A stretch of 64,000 nt of DNA from Paramecium octaurelia (lineage: Eukaryota > Ciliophora > Oligohymenophorea > Peniculida > Parameciidae): assembly GCA_905182995.1 (NCBI GenBank), contig CAJJDP010000026.1, forward strand, positions 395,804 through 459,803, given 5' to 3'. Positions 1 to 11,169 of the stretch are shown in pieces; position 1 is the first letter of the stretch; every line of letters starts with the position of its first letter. The notes under the pieces are model-generated. The model was given only the letters and a program-made list of their open reading frames with translations, did not search any database and was not told the DNA's origin. The translations under genes and the position numbers were made by a program.

Positions 1-440
1 TCTTAACATACCCCTGATATTTGCTTTTATGATCATTAACCCTATTATTGTTTTTATTCTGAGAATAGTTTATAAAATTATTGAAGCTATATATAGATTC
101 AGAAGTATTCCTGCTATTATTAGTTCGTTGATTCTTATCATATTATTGATATTGCCGAATATCATTCTCTTTATTATTCACAGAATTAGGTAATTATCAA
201 CTATAATTTAGATTGGAAGCTCAATCAGAAATATATTTAATGGCTATTATCTTTTTGGCGAATATTCTAGTTTCATAAACTATAATTGAAGCAATTTCAA
301 TATTTGGAAGAATTGCAGTTTATAGATTAATAGCCTTAAGCCTCAAATAAATGGAATTTAACCCATTATTTCATTTGATGCATTTTTTTGTTATGCACAG
401 CAGTCTTGAAGATACGTTTGATGAATTCTTAAAAATTTGA
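1..440 (+). CDS. 3' end of a REJ/cysteine-rich multi-pass membrane protein (partial)
   Basis: The gene enters from the left edge. Coding phase starts at base 2, a 22-nt GT..TAG intron lies at 190-211, and the TGA is at 438-440. The visible part is almost all membrane: a hydrophobic stretch around IPLIFAFMIINPIIVF, a second around SSLILIILLILPNIILF, a third after the intron (YLMAIIFLANILV), then a short tail ending in TFDEFLKI. The same tail ends the two large minus-strand genes stopping at 29870 and 59527, so this is a third copy of that family, in opposite orientation. In the full copies these helices follow a giant cysteine-rich ectodomain, a REJ-like segment and a GPS-like CxC motif. Family placement is inferred from those copies. 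The intron is required: without it the frame meets TGA early. Confidence 0.75.
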
Positions 441-939
441 AATGATACTTTGATTTACATTAAGATTAAAATTTTATTCAATTTCACAATGTATTATATC
501 TTCTAATTTATACATATTCAATAATTATTTACATGAGACTTATATTAAATATAAATCTAGAGTTTAACTGATTTCATTAAGTTTCATTGTAACTCTCATT
601 TATTATGTTAATATAATTCTGAATTGCATCGAAAATTTTAAAATAATTTTACTATTATCCTAGAGTTTTGTCATTTTAACAAAAGCTATCACACGAACCA
701 TATAATTGATAGAAATTTTATTAAATTTATAATGATTACAAACAATTAAAGAAACGCTAAGTATTCAAATACAAATAGTAAAACAAGAGATTTGAAATAC
801 ATTTGATTAATCTTTTATTAAATGAATGGATTCTTATAATTTCATAATATTCTATTTATGTTAAGGATGTTGCAGGTTTTTCAGATGTTGTTAATAAAAT
901 GAAATGGATATAATTTATATATATGGTGTAATTTATAAA
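441..939. other. AT-rich spacer between convergent genes, no gene seen
   Basis: About 500 bp of very AT-rich DNA between the TGA of the REJ-family tail and the TGA of the Lifeguard gene. No open frame with coding character, RNA gene or repeat was recognised. It is long for this genome, and the matching spacer in the third copy (58975-59526) is similarly long and visibly related, so it was duplicated with its flanks. Confidence 0.6.
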
Positions 940-1952
940 TCAACTTTTTCCAAAAATAATTATTAAAATTTCAAGTATTCTCAAAAATAAGATCACAATG
1001 TCGATATATAATAACATAGCTGCAAGAATATAATCATCAATAGATAATTAATTAGACTAAAATTTGAATTATAATTTTACCTGATTGCCAATAATAAGTT
1101 AAGTATCATAGATGATGTAGCCTCCATATATGATGACGCATATAGTACAGATGAATAAATGGAACCAAATATTTCGAACAAATAGGCCAATTATGCACAT
1201 AACCAATATACTCATGCTTAAAACAAAGCAGAAATGTCCTTGAATAATAAATAAAGTAATCAACCAGCAGCTGAATAATCTGATTTTGTACGCCATGCAT
1301 ATATTGTGAGCATAATAGTAATTCCAAAAGTGATCGATGCTGCAATAATGACTAATTGAACTTTAATAATATTTAAATTGTCAATTTACCTCCATTTGAT
1401 AATAATTCAAAGCAGATTATACAAGGTGCAGCCACAACTGTACTAAAACATAGTGTAAAAATAATAAGAAATATGTAGTTTAGAGGCACCTATATGATAT
1501 GATTAATTGTTTACTCTTCTAGCTACTTTTCTGCAACAAAAGATAGCTATTTCTATGACTAAGGCGATTACAAAGCAAAATATAGTTAATGGAGTGTATT
1601 AAATTGTTGATGTGTTGATGATGGCATTTCTTACATTTTGGAAATAATAAGATGCCAAAATTAACAGAAAGGTGATTAAAAGTTAAAAGCTCATGATGGC
1701 ATAGACTTTCACAATGAATCCTGCTCGAATATCGGAATCTGCAGAGCTTACTAAACCAGTATATGCTGAATCACTGATCGTCATAGGATTATTGAATGCA
1801 GCATGATTAGCATTTCCAATTTGATAGGCAAGTTGTTGTGGTTATTTATTATTTTAATCAAAGGGATTTTATTAAAATTGAGTTTATTAATTGTATTGAA
1901 GTTATTGATTTGGATCATCAGAGTAATATCTGTTATTGTTATTGTTGTTCAT
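940..1952 (-). CDS. Lifeguard/TMBIM (BAX inhibitor-1 superfamily) membrane protein
   Basis: A 302-aa protein in five exons. Introns are about 25, 29, 26 and 24 nt; removal leaves 303 codons. The N-terminus is Asn/Gln/Pro-rich and cytosolic, as in LFG/GRINA proteins. It is followed by the family entry motif DIRAGFIVKVYAIMSFQLL and about seven hydrophobic segments, including FVRNIWFHLFICTICVIIY, then the C-terminal IIYDTQLIIGN and an SIDDYILAAM segment. Known family members are ER/Golgi proteins tied to calcium leak and cell-death control; the role here is inferred from family only. Start chosen at the first ATG before a run of Asn codons. It lies 50 bp downstream of the 392-aa gene on the same strand. 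A near-identical intact copy is at 57965-58974 and a decayed copy at 25212. Confidence 0.9.
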
Positions 1953-2002
1953 GTAAAATTATAAATAAAATAATAATAATATAAATAACATAACATACGA
2001 AT

Positions 2003-3204
2003 TCAATTGATTTATTTCTATTGTAAATGATGAATTGCATCATTGATCATATTACTCATTTTTCTATTTTAGAGTGTTACTTTGCCTAATGTTCCAAGTT
2101 GTCTTTCCATTTTATCAACATTCTTATCCTTATCTTCATTGCTCATGAGAAGACTTTGAAAGCTTAAGTAATTGTAATCCTTTCTTAATGAATATTTTTG
2201 AATGACCTTATGCCTAATTAGGATATAATGAGATACTGTTCCAATTCTTTGATTGTTTTAGAAGATTCTAGAATTGATTTCTTGATATCAAACAGTTCTT
2301 AAAACTTTTATTATTCCAATATCTTATTAATTGAATTGGCAATATCTCTCAATTAATATCCAGCTGTGAAATTCCAGATTTCTCCTTATTAATTCACTTT
2401 TGGTAGAATGAATAACTTCTGTAATTATTGGAAATTCAAATGAATATGGTTAGTATCTTCATCTGGAAAGAATATGGCTTATAAATCAGGTTTAAGTGAA
2501 ACTTGAAATTTGATGAATTTCTCTAATCTTTAATCATTTTACCATAATTTCTTGAGTTAATCCAATTTGGAATGAAACTCTTTGATTAGTTCTATGAGAT
2601 TATTGATAGCATGATTGTCTGATTGCATTCTTCTTGCTGTAGACTATTCAGATAAGCAACTTCTTGAAATATCATGTTAAGGTATTTTGACAGATTGATT
2701 AGATGAAATCATATCAATAGTATCTTTGCTATCAAGGTTTATTGGTTTAAATTTGTTATCAGTTGAGAAATTGTTTTTAGTAGGAGCAATTATATACTTT
2801 TTAGATTTCTAATCAGCTTTGATTTAGGAAACGTAATGGCTTACGTTATTAAGGACTTTATTCATGTCGTGTTTAATTTATCGATTATTCGCTTTGGCTA
2901 TTTCGATTTGTTCTAAATAGACATTTATGGATGGTGCTCCAAGACTTTGATTTCTTATTCGATTAAGGGTTAATTTGCGTTTGGGTTATAGTTATTCTTA
3001 GGATTCATTCTGAAGTTCTACGGATTGACTGAGATGTTTAGGGAACTCTTATTAAAGTTACACATTTTTAGGAGAGTGAAAAGGTTCTTTGGATTTTGAT
3101 TTAGTTTACTTTATACAATCATTGTTTTGTATTGGTAGATGAGGTGCCTTATAATTAACAAGACTATCTAGCAGAGTGAATTTAGAAAAGCCAAAGGATT
3201 TCAT
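2003..3204 (-). CDS. unknown 392-aa protein, Gln-rich and partly coiled-coil
   Basis: Two exons. A 23-nt intron at 2184-2206 (GTC..AAG) joins ...LGIR to KDYNYLSF..., and the spliced length is exactly 393 codons. The N-terminal half is polar and low in complexity. From about residue 200 there is a helical region (NHAINNLIELIKEFHSKLD) and a compact part with a WNFTAGYQLRDI-like stretch; the C-terminus is charged (NEDKDKNVDKMERQ). I do not recognise the family. A 5'-truncated, frameshifted copy at 57100-57917 carries a 28-bp TA-bounded insertion that is absent here, so this copy is the reference for that site. The start codon is only 30 bp from the start codon of the divergent dehydrogenase gene. 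Confidence 0.8.
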
Positions 3205-3234
3205 AATTTATTTATTTATTTAATTGGTAAATAG
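3205..3234. promoter_or_regulatory. 30-bp bidirectional intergenic region
   Basis: Only 30 AT-only-type bases separate the ATG of the minus-strand 392-aa gene (3204) from the ATG of the plus-strand dehydrogenase (3235). Both promoters and both 5' leaders must fit here or extend into the opposite gene. No specific factor site was recognised. Confidence 0.5.
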
Positions 3235-4262
3235 ATGGAATTACTAAAGAGAGGATTTTAATCATTGGTGCAAATACACAGCAAATTAATCCATAAATAC
3301 TATCAGCATTTATACAGAAAGAGAAAGCTAAGAACATTCTTGATGGGAGTAGGTAGATATGGAGATGTATAAAATTACAAGGATCTTTGTATTTACTAAG
3401 AAGATTATCACAATTGGCGATGGCAATGACACCTTCATTAAGAAGAAATCTTCTGGCAAGATACGGAGAAGAATCTTGGGCTGTAGTGACAGGAGGATCA
3501 GATGGGGTTGGTAAAGAGTTTTGTATTTAATTGGCGAAATAGAAATTCAATATTGCCATAATAGGTAGGAATGCAAAGTAGATGGATTAACTCTGTTTAG
3601 AATTATAGGGTTTTGGAGTCTAGACTAAATTCATAGTGGCTGATTTCAATTAAGGATATGAAGTCGACTTTTACAATAAGATCTACGAATAGCTTCAATA
3701 TTTAGATATTTCTATATTAGTCAACAATGCAGAAGTAGTAGAAACTGGTCAATTCGAATAAACTAAAATGGAAGATTCATTCATGATGTTAAGAGTGAAT
3801 GCACTATCAACTTTAATGATGACTAAAATTCTAATCAACAAATTATAGAATAGAATTAAGAAAGCAGCTGTGATTACTATTTCTTCTGGATTAGCATATT
3901 TGCCTAGTCCATTTGTTAGTGTGTATAGTGGAACAGCTGCATTTACAAATTATTTTACTTAATCTTTGGCTTTGACATCAACCAAAATAGACTTCTTGAG
4001 TGCCACTCCTTTGAGTGTTAAATCCAAGATAGCCAATAAAAAAGATGCTAATATCATTGAATCTTCTGACTTTGTTAAAAATGTTATTAATGATTTGAGA
4101 GAGGGCAAGACACATAGTTTTGGTAGTTGTCGACACAGAAGATAGATCAATTTTTTGTTATGGAGAAAGTAGAGTGTTAGGAACAAAGCCAAAATATTGT
4201 TGGGAAACTCTATAAGAAGTGTTCAGCTAGAAACAGGGAGATAGGAGGAATTATAACAATGA
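3235..4262 (+). CDS. short-chain dehydrogenase, HSD17B12/3-ketoacyl-CoA reductase-like
   Basis: A 332-aa protein. A 29-nt intron at 3353-3381 (GTAGAT..AAG) joins FLMGVG to SLYLLRRL, giving a membrane-anchor N-terminus and 333 codons in frame. The Rossmann motif is WAVVTGGSDGVGKEF, the ADP-binding helix follows, and VNNAE replaces the usual NNAG. The active-site serine lies in ISSGLAYLP. The tyrosine is in VYSGTAAF: the position four residues after Tyr, normally Lys (YxxxK), is Ala. Family members reduce 3-ketoacyl-CoA or 17-ketosteroids at the ER, using NADPH. Without the lysine this protein may be inactive or use a different geometry. Start supported by the hydrophobic N-terminus and the splice join; a continuous frame upstream of the intron lacks an ATG. 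Confidence 0.88.
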
Positions 4263-4298
4263 AAGAATAAAATAAAATATATATAAATAATAAGTTAG

Positions 4299-5699
4299 AT
4301 GAATTATTTTTTAATTTTAGTGTGTGTAGTGCTAAGCTACTCGGAAATCATTAATGAGAAAATTAGTCAATTGCCATCTGATTATAAACATAAATGGTAT
4401 GGAGGATACTTGAATGACAATCAAATCTATTACTAATTTCTAGTAAGTCAATCAGATCCAGATTCTGATCCACTCTTTATGTGGATGCAAGGCGGACCAG
4501 GTTGCAGTTCACTATTTGGTAGCTTCTATGAAATTGGTCCCTTCTAATTCAAACCTTTATCAAATGAAGTATTTGCATTCAATCTATTAAGTCATTCATC
4601 AATCCGTACGCTTGGAATAAAAAGGCTAATTTGTTATTTCTTGAATTGCCCAAAGGAGTAGGCTTCTCCAATCCTTCCAAATATTAAAATGATGCATCCG
4701 CTGCTTAGGATGCCTTGGATGCTTTATTGGACTTTTTCGTTTAATTCCCAAATTATGAAAATAGACCATTTTATATTGGAGGTGAATCCTATGCTGGCAT
4801 GTATATACCTTATCTTGCATCCTTGATTATCAACTAATCCAAGAATACCATCAATCTCAAAGGAATTCTTGTAGGAAATGGTTGTACATTAGGTTCTGAA
4901 TGCACAGATTTAAAATAGCTACCGTTATTTACTAGCAAATATTAATTTAACATTTATTTTTAAAGAGGATTTCTCAGTCTAGAAGACAAGTAATTACTCT
5001 TATTCTTATAATAATAGATAAAAATATGACCAATTATGTTTAGATTTCACATCCCCTAGATGCATTGAACTGTAAAAATAATTATTGGCCAAAATTTAAT
5101 ACTCAAGAGTTGATATCAATAACATGTTGGGTGAATGTTATCATAATGACCCTGATGTGTAATAAGGAAATGGATAAAATAAAAGGAATCATCTAAATAA
5201 ACACAAGAGATTTTTGCATTTCAAAGGCATCACTGAATTACCTTGCAATTATGAATATGGCAACTATTTCATGTTAAATAATAAAACTGTCTAGGATATC
5301 ATACATGCTAAACATATGAAGTGGGGATCATGTAGTTCTAGTTTAGACTTCAAGGAAGATGAGTAAGGATCTTACCGATTCTACTCTCAATTTTTGCATT
5401 ATGGACTTAAGATTTGGATCTATAGTGGAGATGTTGACAGCAATGTACCTATTACGGGAACTTTGGATTGGATTCAAATGCTTGTGAAGGAATAAAATTT
5501 ATAGGAAACTGACCCATGGAGAGCTTGGTTCATGGAAGGCAAGAAGCCTAAACAAAGACAGGTCGGAGGATTGACTTGGGAATTCAATAAATAGCTGAGA
5601 TTTATTAGTGTAAGAGGAGCTGGACATGAAGTTCCCTTTTGGAAACCATAGGCTGGATATGTTCTTTTTGATAACTTTATTTATAATAACACAATTTGA
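4299..5699 (+). CDS. serine carboxypeptidase (S10 family)
   Basis: A 449-aa secreted or vacuolar-type peptidase. It begins with a cleavable signal ([13 protein letters not shown]), then [12 protein letters not shown], the oxyanion/substrate region typical of S10. The catalytic serine is in [12 protein letters not shown], the aspartate in [10 protein letters not shown] and the histidine in [12 protein letters not shown], so the full triad is present. Two introns are needed: 23 nt at 4569-4591 (GTA..AAG), restoring [18 protein letters not shown], and 28 nt at 4990-5017 (GTA..TAG), restoring LEDKQKYDQLC. The spliced length is 450 codons, close to the usual family size. It removes C-terminal residues from peptides in acidic compartments (family knowledge). 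Start is the first ATG, 37 bp after the dehydrogenase stop; it is convergent with the next gene, 11 bp away. Confidence 0.93.
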
Positions 5700-5710
5700 A
5701 ATCATTGTTA

Positions 5711-6565
5711 TCAAAGTAACTTAACTAATTTTTCATAATTATTTTACAAGAAATCAATAATGATTGCCAATTATTCCAAATGACCTTCTTTCTTATTTTG
5801 AAATCGATTCAATCCTTTTATGCCCATGCTGGCTTTCTCCAACTTTGCTACTTATTTTTGGGCTTGAGATATTTGAAATTTTAAGACTTGATACAAGATT
5901 TCTCTGTCTTTTGCATCAAAATGGGGATCACTGAAAACATTCTTGATCAATTAAATCTTGCGATTTGAGGTCAATTCATTTTCCATTTAATTTGATTGTA
6001 GGATCAACAAATCTTGAGCACTGACACTATTTTACAATAATTTGGGTTATCTCCTCAGATATCTATCATAATCCTATCGATCCAATCTCACCTTAAAGAC
6101 ATCGTCAAATGATAGGAAGTTCAATACTTATTGGAGTGTGTATTGAATGGCTCTACTCAAATGATGTTTGTATGTCTTATCAAAATGTTTGTTCTAAAAC
6201 TTTCTATCCCTCTCTCTCTATTCATATCTTTATTTGAATTGATCATAGATTGGCTACATGGGTGTCACACTATAAAAGAGTTTTTTATTCTCAATAAAAT
6301 TAGTTATTATTTATTTTTTCATCAATCTTGTTACTGCTGGCTTTGATTTCAATCTATTGTTCTGTCTAACCGTTTCTGGTTTCAACAATTGCTTATCCTT
6401 ACTTGCATTACTCAAATCTCTTCTGTCATACACTTCTCCCTGGCAATCGACGTGTCTATTGGAGATGCATTGATTGTAAAAGTAAGGACTTTATCTGTTG
6501 TGTTCTTCTCTCTCAGTGTATGGAGAGGTCATAAAGTTTGGTTCAGAGATGAGGTGTTTTCTCAT
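5711..6565 (-). CDS. unknown 284-aa protein, highly charged, helical
   Basis: One uninterrupted 285-codon frame on the minus strand from ATG at 6565 to TGA at 5711-5713, with many TAA/TAG glutamine codons. The protein is rich in Lys, Arg, Gln and Glu, with coiled-coil-like stretches (QRYEQRERDRKFQNKHFDK and VLKFQISQAQKQVAKLEKA). There is no signal peptide or membrane segment. A later ATG at 6259 is possible, but the frame upstream reads as protein. I do not recognise the family. It ends 11 bp from the carboxypeptidase gene and is divergent from the 6682 gene. Confidence 0.75.
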
Positions 6566-6681
6566 ATCGTAAAAATATTATTTATTTATTCATCAATTAT
6601 TCCATCGATGTGAAAAAATGAGACATGTAATTATTATGAATAGAATTATTAATAATTATATTAATATATAATTTATAACAG

Positions 6682-7177
6682 ATGGAGTTAGCTATCATCA
6701 TGAGTTAGTTTCAATAAGCTATATACTAATTGTAATGCGCATTGCGTAAAAATAAAGAAAATGATATTATGAAATCCATGTTGAGAATCATATTTGCTAA
6801 TGATATCTACGAAGTCGATTAAGAATAAGTCAAACACTTGGAAAAGACCTTCTATTTGGACACTGATACGGCTAGCATTCTTTCAATCTTATTGAGCTCA
6901 TTTTAGACGAATGGTGATCATTATAATTTTTACATTAGGATTCCCAGAATTAGAAGATTATCTAAATCTATTGTTGTATCGCATAGATTGTGGAATTTGT
7001 TTATTGGAATGTCATTCTTCCTATTCTTCCAGTCCACTTCAATTTTACTCAAAATATGAAGTAAATGAAAGAATACAAAAGGAAGAATGCATCAAAAAGA
7101 AAATCAAAAAGTAAAAAAAGAAACGCTCATCCAACCCATCAAATAATGATAATTAATGTAATAAAAGAAAAGATTGA
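6682..7177 (+). CDS. unknown 156-aa protein with basic tail
   Basis: Two exons. A 25-nt intron at 6914-6938 (GTG..TAG) joins SSFQTNG to FPELEDYLNLLLYRI; the spliced length is 157 codons. Unspliced, the frame stops at a TGA near 7064. The N-terminal half is helical with several hydrophobic residues, the middle has four spaced cysteines (RIDCGICLLECHSS), and the C-terminus is strongly basic (KKKIKKQKKKRSS), possibly a nuclear signal. Family not recognised. The 5' splice site GTG is unusual for Paramecium, so the intron is slightly uncertain. Confidence 0.65.
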
Positions 7178-7281
7178 GTTACTTACTATTTTTAAATTTA
7201 TTAGCATAACAAAATAATATATACAATTATTATTATAATAATGATATTCCGTAATTGTGATTGTCCATACTATAAATATAA

Positions 7282-7863
7282 ATGAAATACGAACATTCAG
7301 ATAAAATAGAAGAATAAACAATCAAACTCGAAGAGCTCATAACTCAAGTCCAATAAGATTTGCAAGAAATACAACAATACAAAACTAATTGTCAGATCAA
7401 ATGCTAATATTGTTAACTGGTTCATAATACTTAAAATACCTCATTTAAGAATTGCATCCAAAACTTATTCTAGAAATCCAAATAACTAATAAACAAATAC
7501 GAGTCAAATCAAAATAAGACTGTTTTAGTCAATAAATTCAGAAGCAGAAAACAACTACTATTAAAATCGCATAAGAAGAGATCTTAAGAAGGTTGGTTGA
7601 TTTAGCAAATATAAAAATGGAATGAGTTTCTAAAGAGTTATGAGAGGACAAAATTTTATCCTGGAAAAATGGCAATACATAAGAGATGGACCTTCTATGT
7701 TATTAAGGTGTATCATTGCCAGTATTGTCTTAAAGAATTCAAGTCAGCTTACAGAACTAAATATCACATGAAAAAGCATTGCAGAAAACGGTCTATTCCA
7801 TTTGCGGAGAAGGAACCAATAGTTAAGAATAAAATCATAAAGACTATCTTTAAATAATTCTGA
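7282..7863 (+). CDS. C2H2-type zinc-finger protein, 193 aa (paralogue 1)
   Basis: A single-exon frame of 194 codons. The N-terminal half is Gln/Lys-rich and helical. The C-terminal part has one finger, YHCQYCLKEFKSAYRTKYHM, followed by KKHC: Cys-x2-Cys, a phenylalanine, then His-x4-His or His-x5-Cys. A conserved tail VKNKIIKTIFK follows. The next gene downstream has the same layout (WxVxxIxYxxxC finger, then a VIIKKIFK tail), so the two are a tandem duplicate pair with strongly diverged N-termini. Probably nucleic-acid binding by finger type; the actual role is unknown. Confidence 0.75.
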
Positions 7864-7947
7864 TTATAATTAATTGCAAATTATTATATACAATACTAAT
7901 AATATAAATGATGGAAAATTATGTTAAGGATTGCATAATATTTTATA

Positions 7948-8448
7948 ATGTAATACAACAATGATTCGAGTGTAGAAATCATTTTAGTTGAAAATGAAAA
8001 ATCAATTAGTATTGAAGAGTCAAAAAATAACAAAGTTTAGATAAAGAAGTTATTTCAACAAGGAATGGATTTGATTAAGAAGGACGAAGTTCTAAAGGGT
8101 AGTTCGTAGATTTATGAATTGGCCAAGAGGAAACTTATAAGTTGGAAGAAGTATTTGAAAGGGCTGATGAAATAGCATAAGGATGAGAAGATCTTTGAGT
8201 TATTGGAGAAGAAGAGGAAGGCTTTGAGCTAGTACGAAAGAAGTGGAATTCACCCGGATGTTGTAGTGAAGAAGGGATATTGGGTTGTTTTCATAGAGTA
8301 TAGATGGGAGTGCAGGAAATGCAAAAGACAGTTTATGGAGGATAAATATGCGAAGAAACATATGGCGAAAAAGTGTTTTAAGGGGGAATCTAGAGAGAAA
8401 CCAGAAGAGAAACAAGTTATAATAAAGAAGATATTCAAGAGAGCGTGA
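7948..8448 (+). CDS. C2HC-type zinc-finger protein, 166 aa (paralogue 2)
   Basis: A single-exon frame ending at TGA 8446-8448. I chose the ATG at 7948 (MQYNNDSSVEIIL), which resembles the paralogue's start; an in-frame ATG at 7921 would add nine residues. The protein is Lys/Glu-rich. The finger is WECRKCKRQFMEDKYAKKHM followed by AKKC: Cys-x2-Cys...His-x4-Cys, so the last ligand is Cys instead of His. The tail VIIKKIFKRA matches VKNKIIKTIFK of the gene before it. Function unknown beyond likely zinc binding. Confidence 0.73.
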
Positions 8449-8498
8449 TAAATGTGAATTGTTTAGTTAAATTTGATATAGTTATTAAAACAATTAAA

Positions 8499-11151
8499 AT
8501 GAAACAGACAAGAGTTCAATCTGCTGCTACAAATTCTCGTCTTCGAGATAATCATTACGATCCAAAGGTGCACACTAAGGCTTGGATTGCTCCAGGTACA
8601 TGTTGAAATTTAAATTAGGAATCTTCAATTAACTACCTAAGTATGAGCATTTAGATTCTGGTCTAGTGGTCATTCATCAGAAGAATAACAAAATGAAAAA
8701 GTTTAAGGAATTGTCTGAATTAAACTAAGAGATTGAGTAAATGCAGCAGAAGGACGAATTCAGAAAGTTTAAGGAGTTTGAGAATCTATATAATGGCGAT
8801 TTGGTTGTGACAATTGAATATTGGTATACATTTGAGTAACAGTCAATAGTACAAATTGTGCTCAGCATGCGGGATCAACTAGACACGACGAAGAGAAATA
8901 TTATACATTCGCCACCAATTTAAAATAGGAACTCATCTAGTAATATCCTACAGCTAAGGTTTACTTGAAACCATTGATTTATGATCCCCATGACTATTCT
9001 ATCGACACCCTCTACATTTAAAGGAGAATTGGAGCCTTTGAAGTCCAGGTCTGCTCCAAGAATAGAGATCAAGTCAAAAAAGGCTTAGTATTTTCTAAGT
9101 TGAATACTAAGATGTGGCCAAACTACACTGAAGTCATTGAAAGAGTCAGTGATTATTTAAACACTGCTCCATTGGAAATTTATGTCAGCTTTGGTGAGAA
9201 CATCACTGGCAATCTAAATAACATTGAAGTCGCTCTGATTCCACATCGACAAGACAGACCATAATCAAGTGTCTCACGGATATCTTCACAAACCAAAAGA
9301 ACCAACAGAACTGTCACAAAAGAAAGAAAAATCATAGCTAAAACCAATAATCAAGGGTACATCAAATTATAAGATGTTCCTGTTGACGTATATGTTGTTG
9401 AAGTGCAAGAATCAAATGATTATCTAAATGAACAACTGCTATTTAACATGGTCGAAATGGCTGAACAAAGCAATGACACTATACAAGTTGTTATTAAACT
9501 AAGAAAACAAACTCATTCATATTTGGACATCAAAATATTTAATTAATAGGGTTCTAATATAATTGAAGCCAAAATTACTATAACAAATCTTCAAACGCAA
9601 GAAAGTATGCTATCAAGAGAAATCGAACCTGGCAGATATGAAGCCATCTTAGAACCAAATTAATACTCTTTTACTATTTAAAAGAGAGGATACAAAGAAT
9701 TAAGTTAGAATTTTGATGCAGTCTAAGGAGTCAATGAATTTAAATTGATCCTTGAAGTAGATCCAAATGATCAATAACCAATTAAGCCACCTTAATCAGC
9801 CAAATAATTATAGCCAATACAAAAACCCAGCAGTGCACGACCAACTAGTGCTTAAAGATCATAATAGGGCAGTAATACTAATCAATCTCAATTATAAATG
9901 AGTAAATAATAATAACAATAATAATAACAATAACAATAATAATAGTAATAATCGCTACCTCCAAAACCAAGATCTTAATAATAGTCTATGCAATCTTATG
10001 AATAACCTGAATACATGGAACCAACTAAATAAGAGGCTATATCAAATCCCAATAGACCTATTTCAGGTTATAAGTCTACATAAGTATTTATTTATGATCC
10101 ATACACCAATTAACCAATCGAGGGAGTTTAAGTCATTTTGAATGAAGAATCTACAAAACAAGCATAGACATATGTAACTGATCAAGAAGGAACTTGTAGA
10201 ATTATATTATAAGGTGTTTTGGAAGGGAAAATGGTGATTTAAACGTATTCTAATATTTTTAATTGTTTTTAGTGAAGGATACTTCCCAATAGTTGAAGAG
10301 TATGGCACAACATAATCTAAAATGAATTTGTATCAATTGAGAGAATTGTCATTTCCTTTGATACAACATCTAGAGGACAAGAATTCAGTTATGATTCTAG
10401 TTTAAACCAATGTCGAAGTGATGCCAATAGACATCAAGATGATTCTACCTGATAACGTGCAGATTGATTAGAGTCATTAGAACGTACTGTATGACTTGAA
10501 TGATGAATCTGGATGCTAAAGGATTATAGTGCATGATCTTCAAACAAAAAGAGGTGTGTATAGAATCATTGCAGATATAATTGAACCCGATTATGTACAT
10601 CCTCAACATTTGAAAGTGTACATCATCACAAACAAAGACTTGAAATTAGTCGATGTCCCCAAGACTATCAATTAAGAGTAGATCTATTGGGATATTGGTG
10701 TTATTTGTGGTAATTTATTCGATTAATAAAATTAATAGCTCCCAATTCTGGATTTCTGGAGATCAACACTCCCACAGATGAAATTTTGAAGAGGGATAAA
10801 TACCTCAAGGATTATCAGAGTTTGTTGCAGTTCTTGAAGAATTCTAAGAATATGGATCTTAAAACCATCTTGGGATTCAATGACAAGGAGAGACTCGAAT
10901 TACAAGGAGATGTCTTTGTATAGAAAGATAAGATTAAAAATACCCTTGATAAATATGGGTTTGAAGCAATCACCAATCTTGATTATTTGATATATTCAGC
11001 CATGATGTCTAATGGATTGTACAGTTTCAAAAGACTGGAGTAGAAGTTTGGCAATCTAGATTTTGAGTTCATATTTGATGATGAGAATTCAACTAGTAAA
11101 CAGAAGGAGATGAGTGAAGATGAACCTTATGATGATGATTATGATATATGA
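8499..11151 (+). CDS. SelW/Rdx-like thioredoxin-fold domain fused to CnaB-like beta domains, 848 aa
   Basis: Five exons; introns 8596-8618 (23 nt), 8824-8849 (26), 10245-10272 (28) and 10710-10738 (29), all GTA..TAG. Spliced length is exactly 849 codons. Around residues 95-215 the sequence reads VTIEYCTNC (CxxC), then helix, RRIGAFEVQVC, LVFSKLNTKMWPNYTEVIE. This is the layout of the Rdx family (selenoproteins W, T, H): beta strand ending in CxxC, GAFEV strand, SK turn, closing helix. Both active-site residues are Cys, and splicing at 8824 creates the first. Two segments that look like carboxypeptidase-regulatory/CnaB beta sandwiches follow (IIEAKITITN...GRYEAIL and PIEGVQVILNEES), separated by a 15-Gln tract. 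The C-terminus is acidic. A redox role is inferred; no such fusion is known to me. Confidence 0.82.
9907..9951 (+). repeat. polyglutamine tract of 15 codons
   Basis: Fifteen consecutive Gln codons, mostly TAA with some CAA and one TAG, in the linker between the two beta-sandwich regions of the SelW/Rdx-like protein. It is in frame and probably a flexible, length-variable linker. It is also direct evidence for reassigned TAA and TAG codons. Confidence 0.9.
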
Positions 11152-11169
11152 AATTATTATTAAATTAAA

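Noticed and set aside
6131..6613. Plus-strand frames of 71-74 codons at 6131-6346 and 6389-6613
   Set aside because: They are antisense shadows of the 284-aa minus-strand gene (5711-6565), which has the coding composition and is open for its full length.
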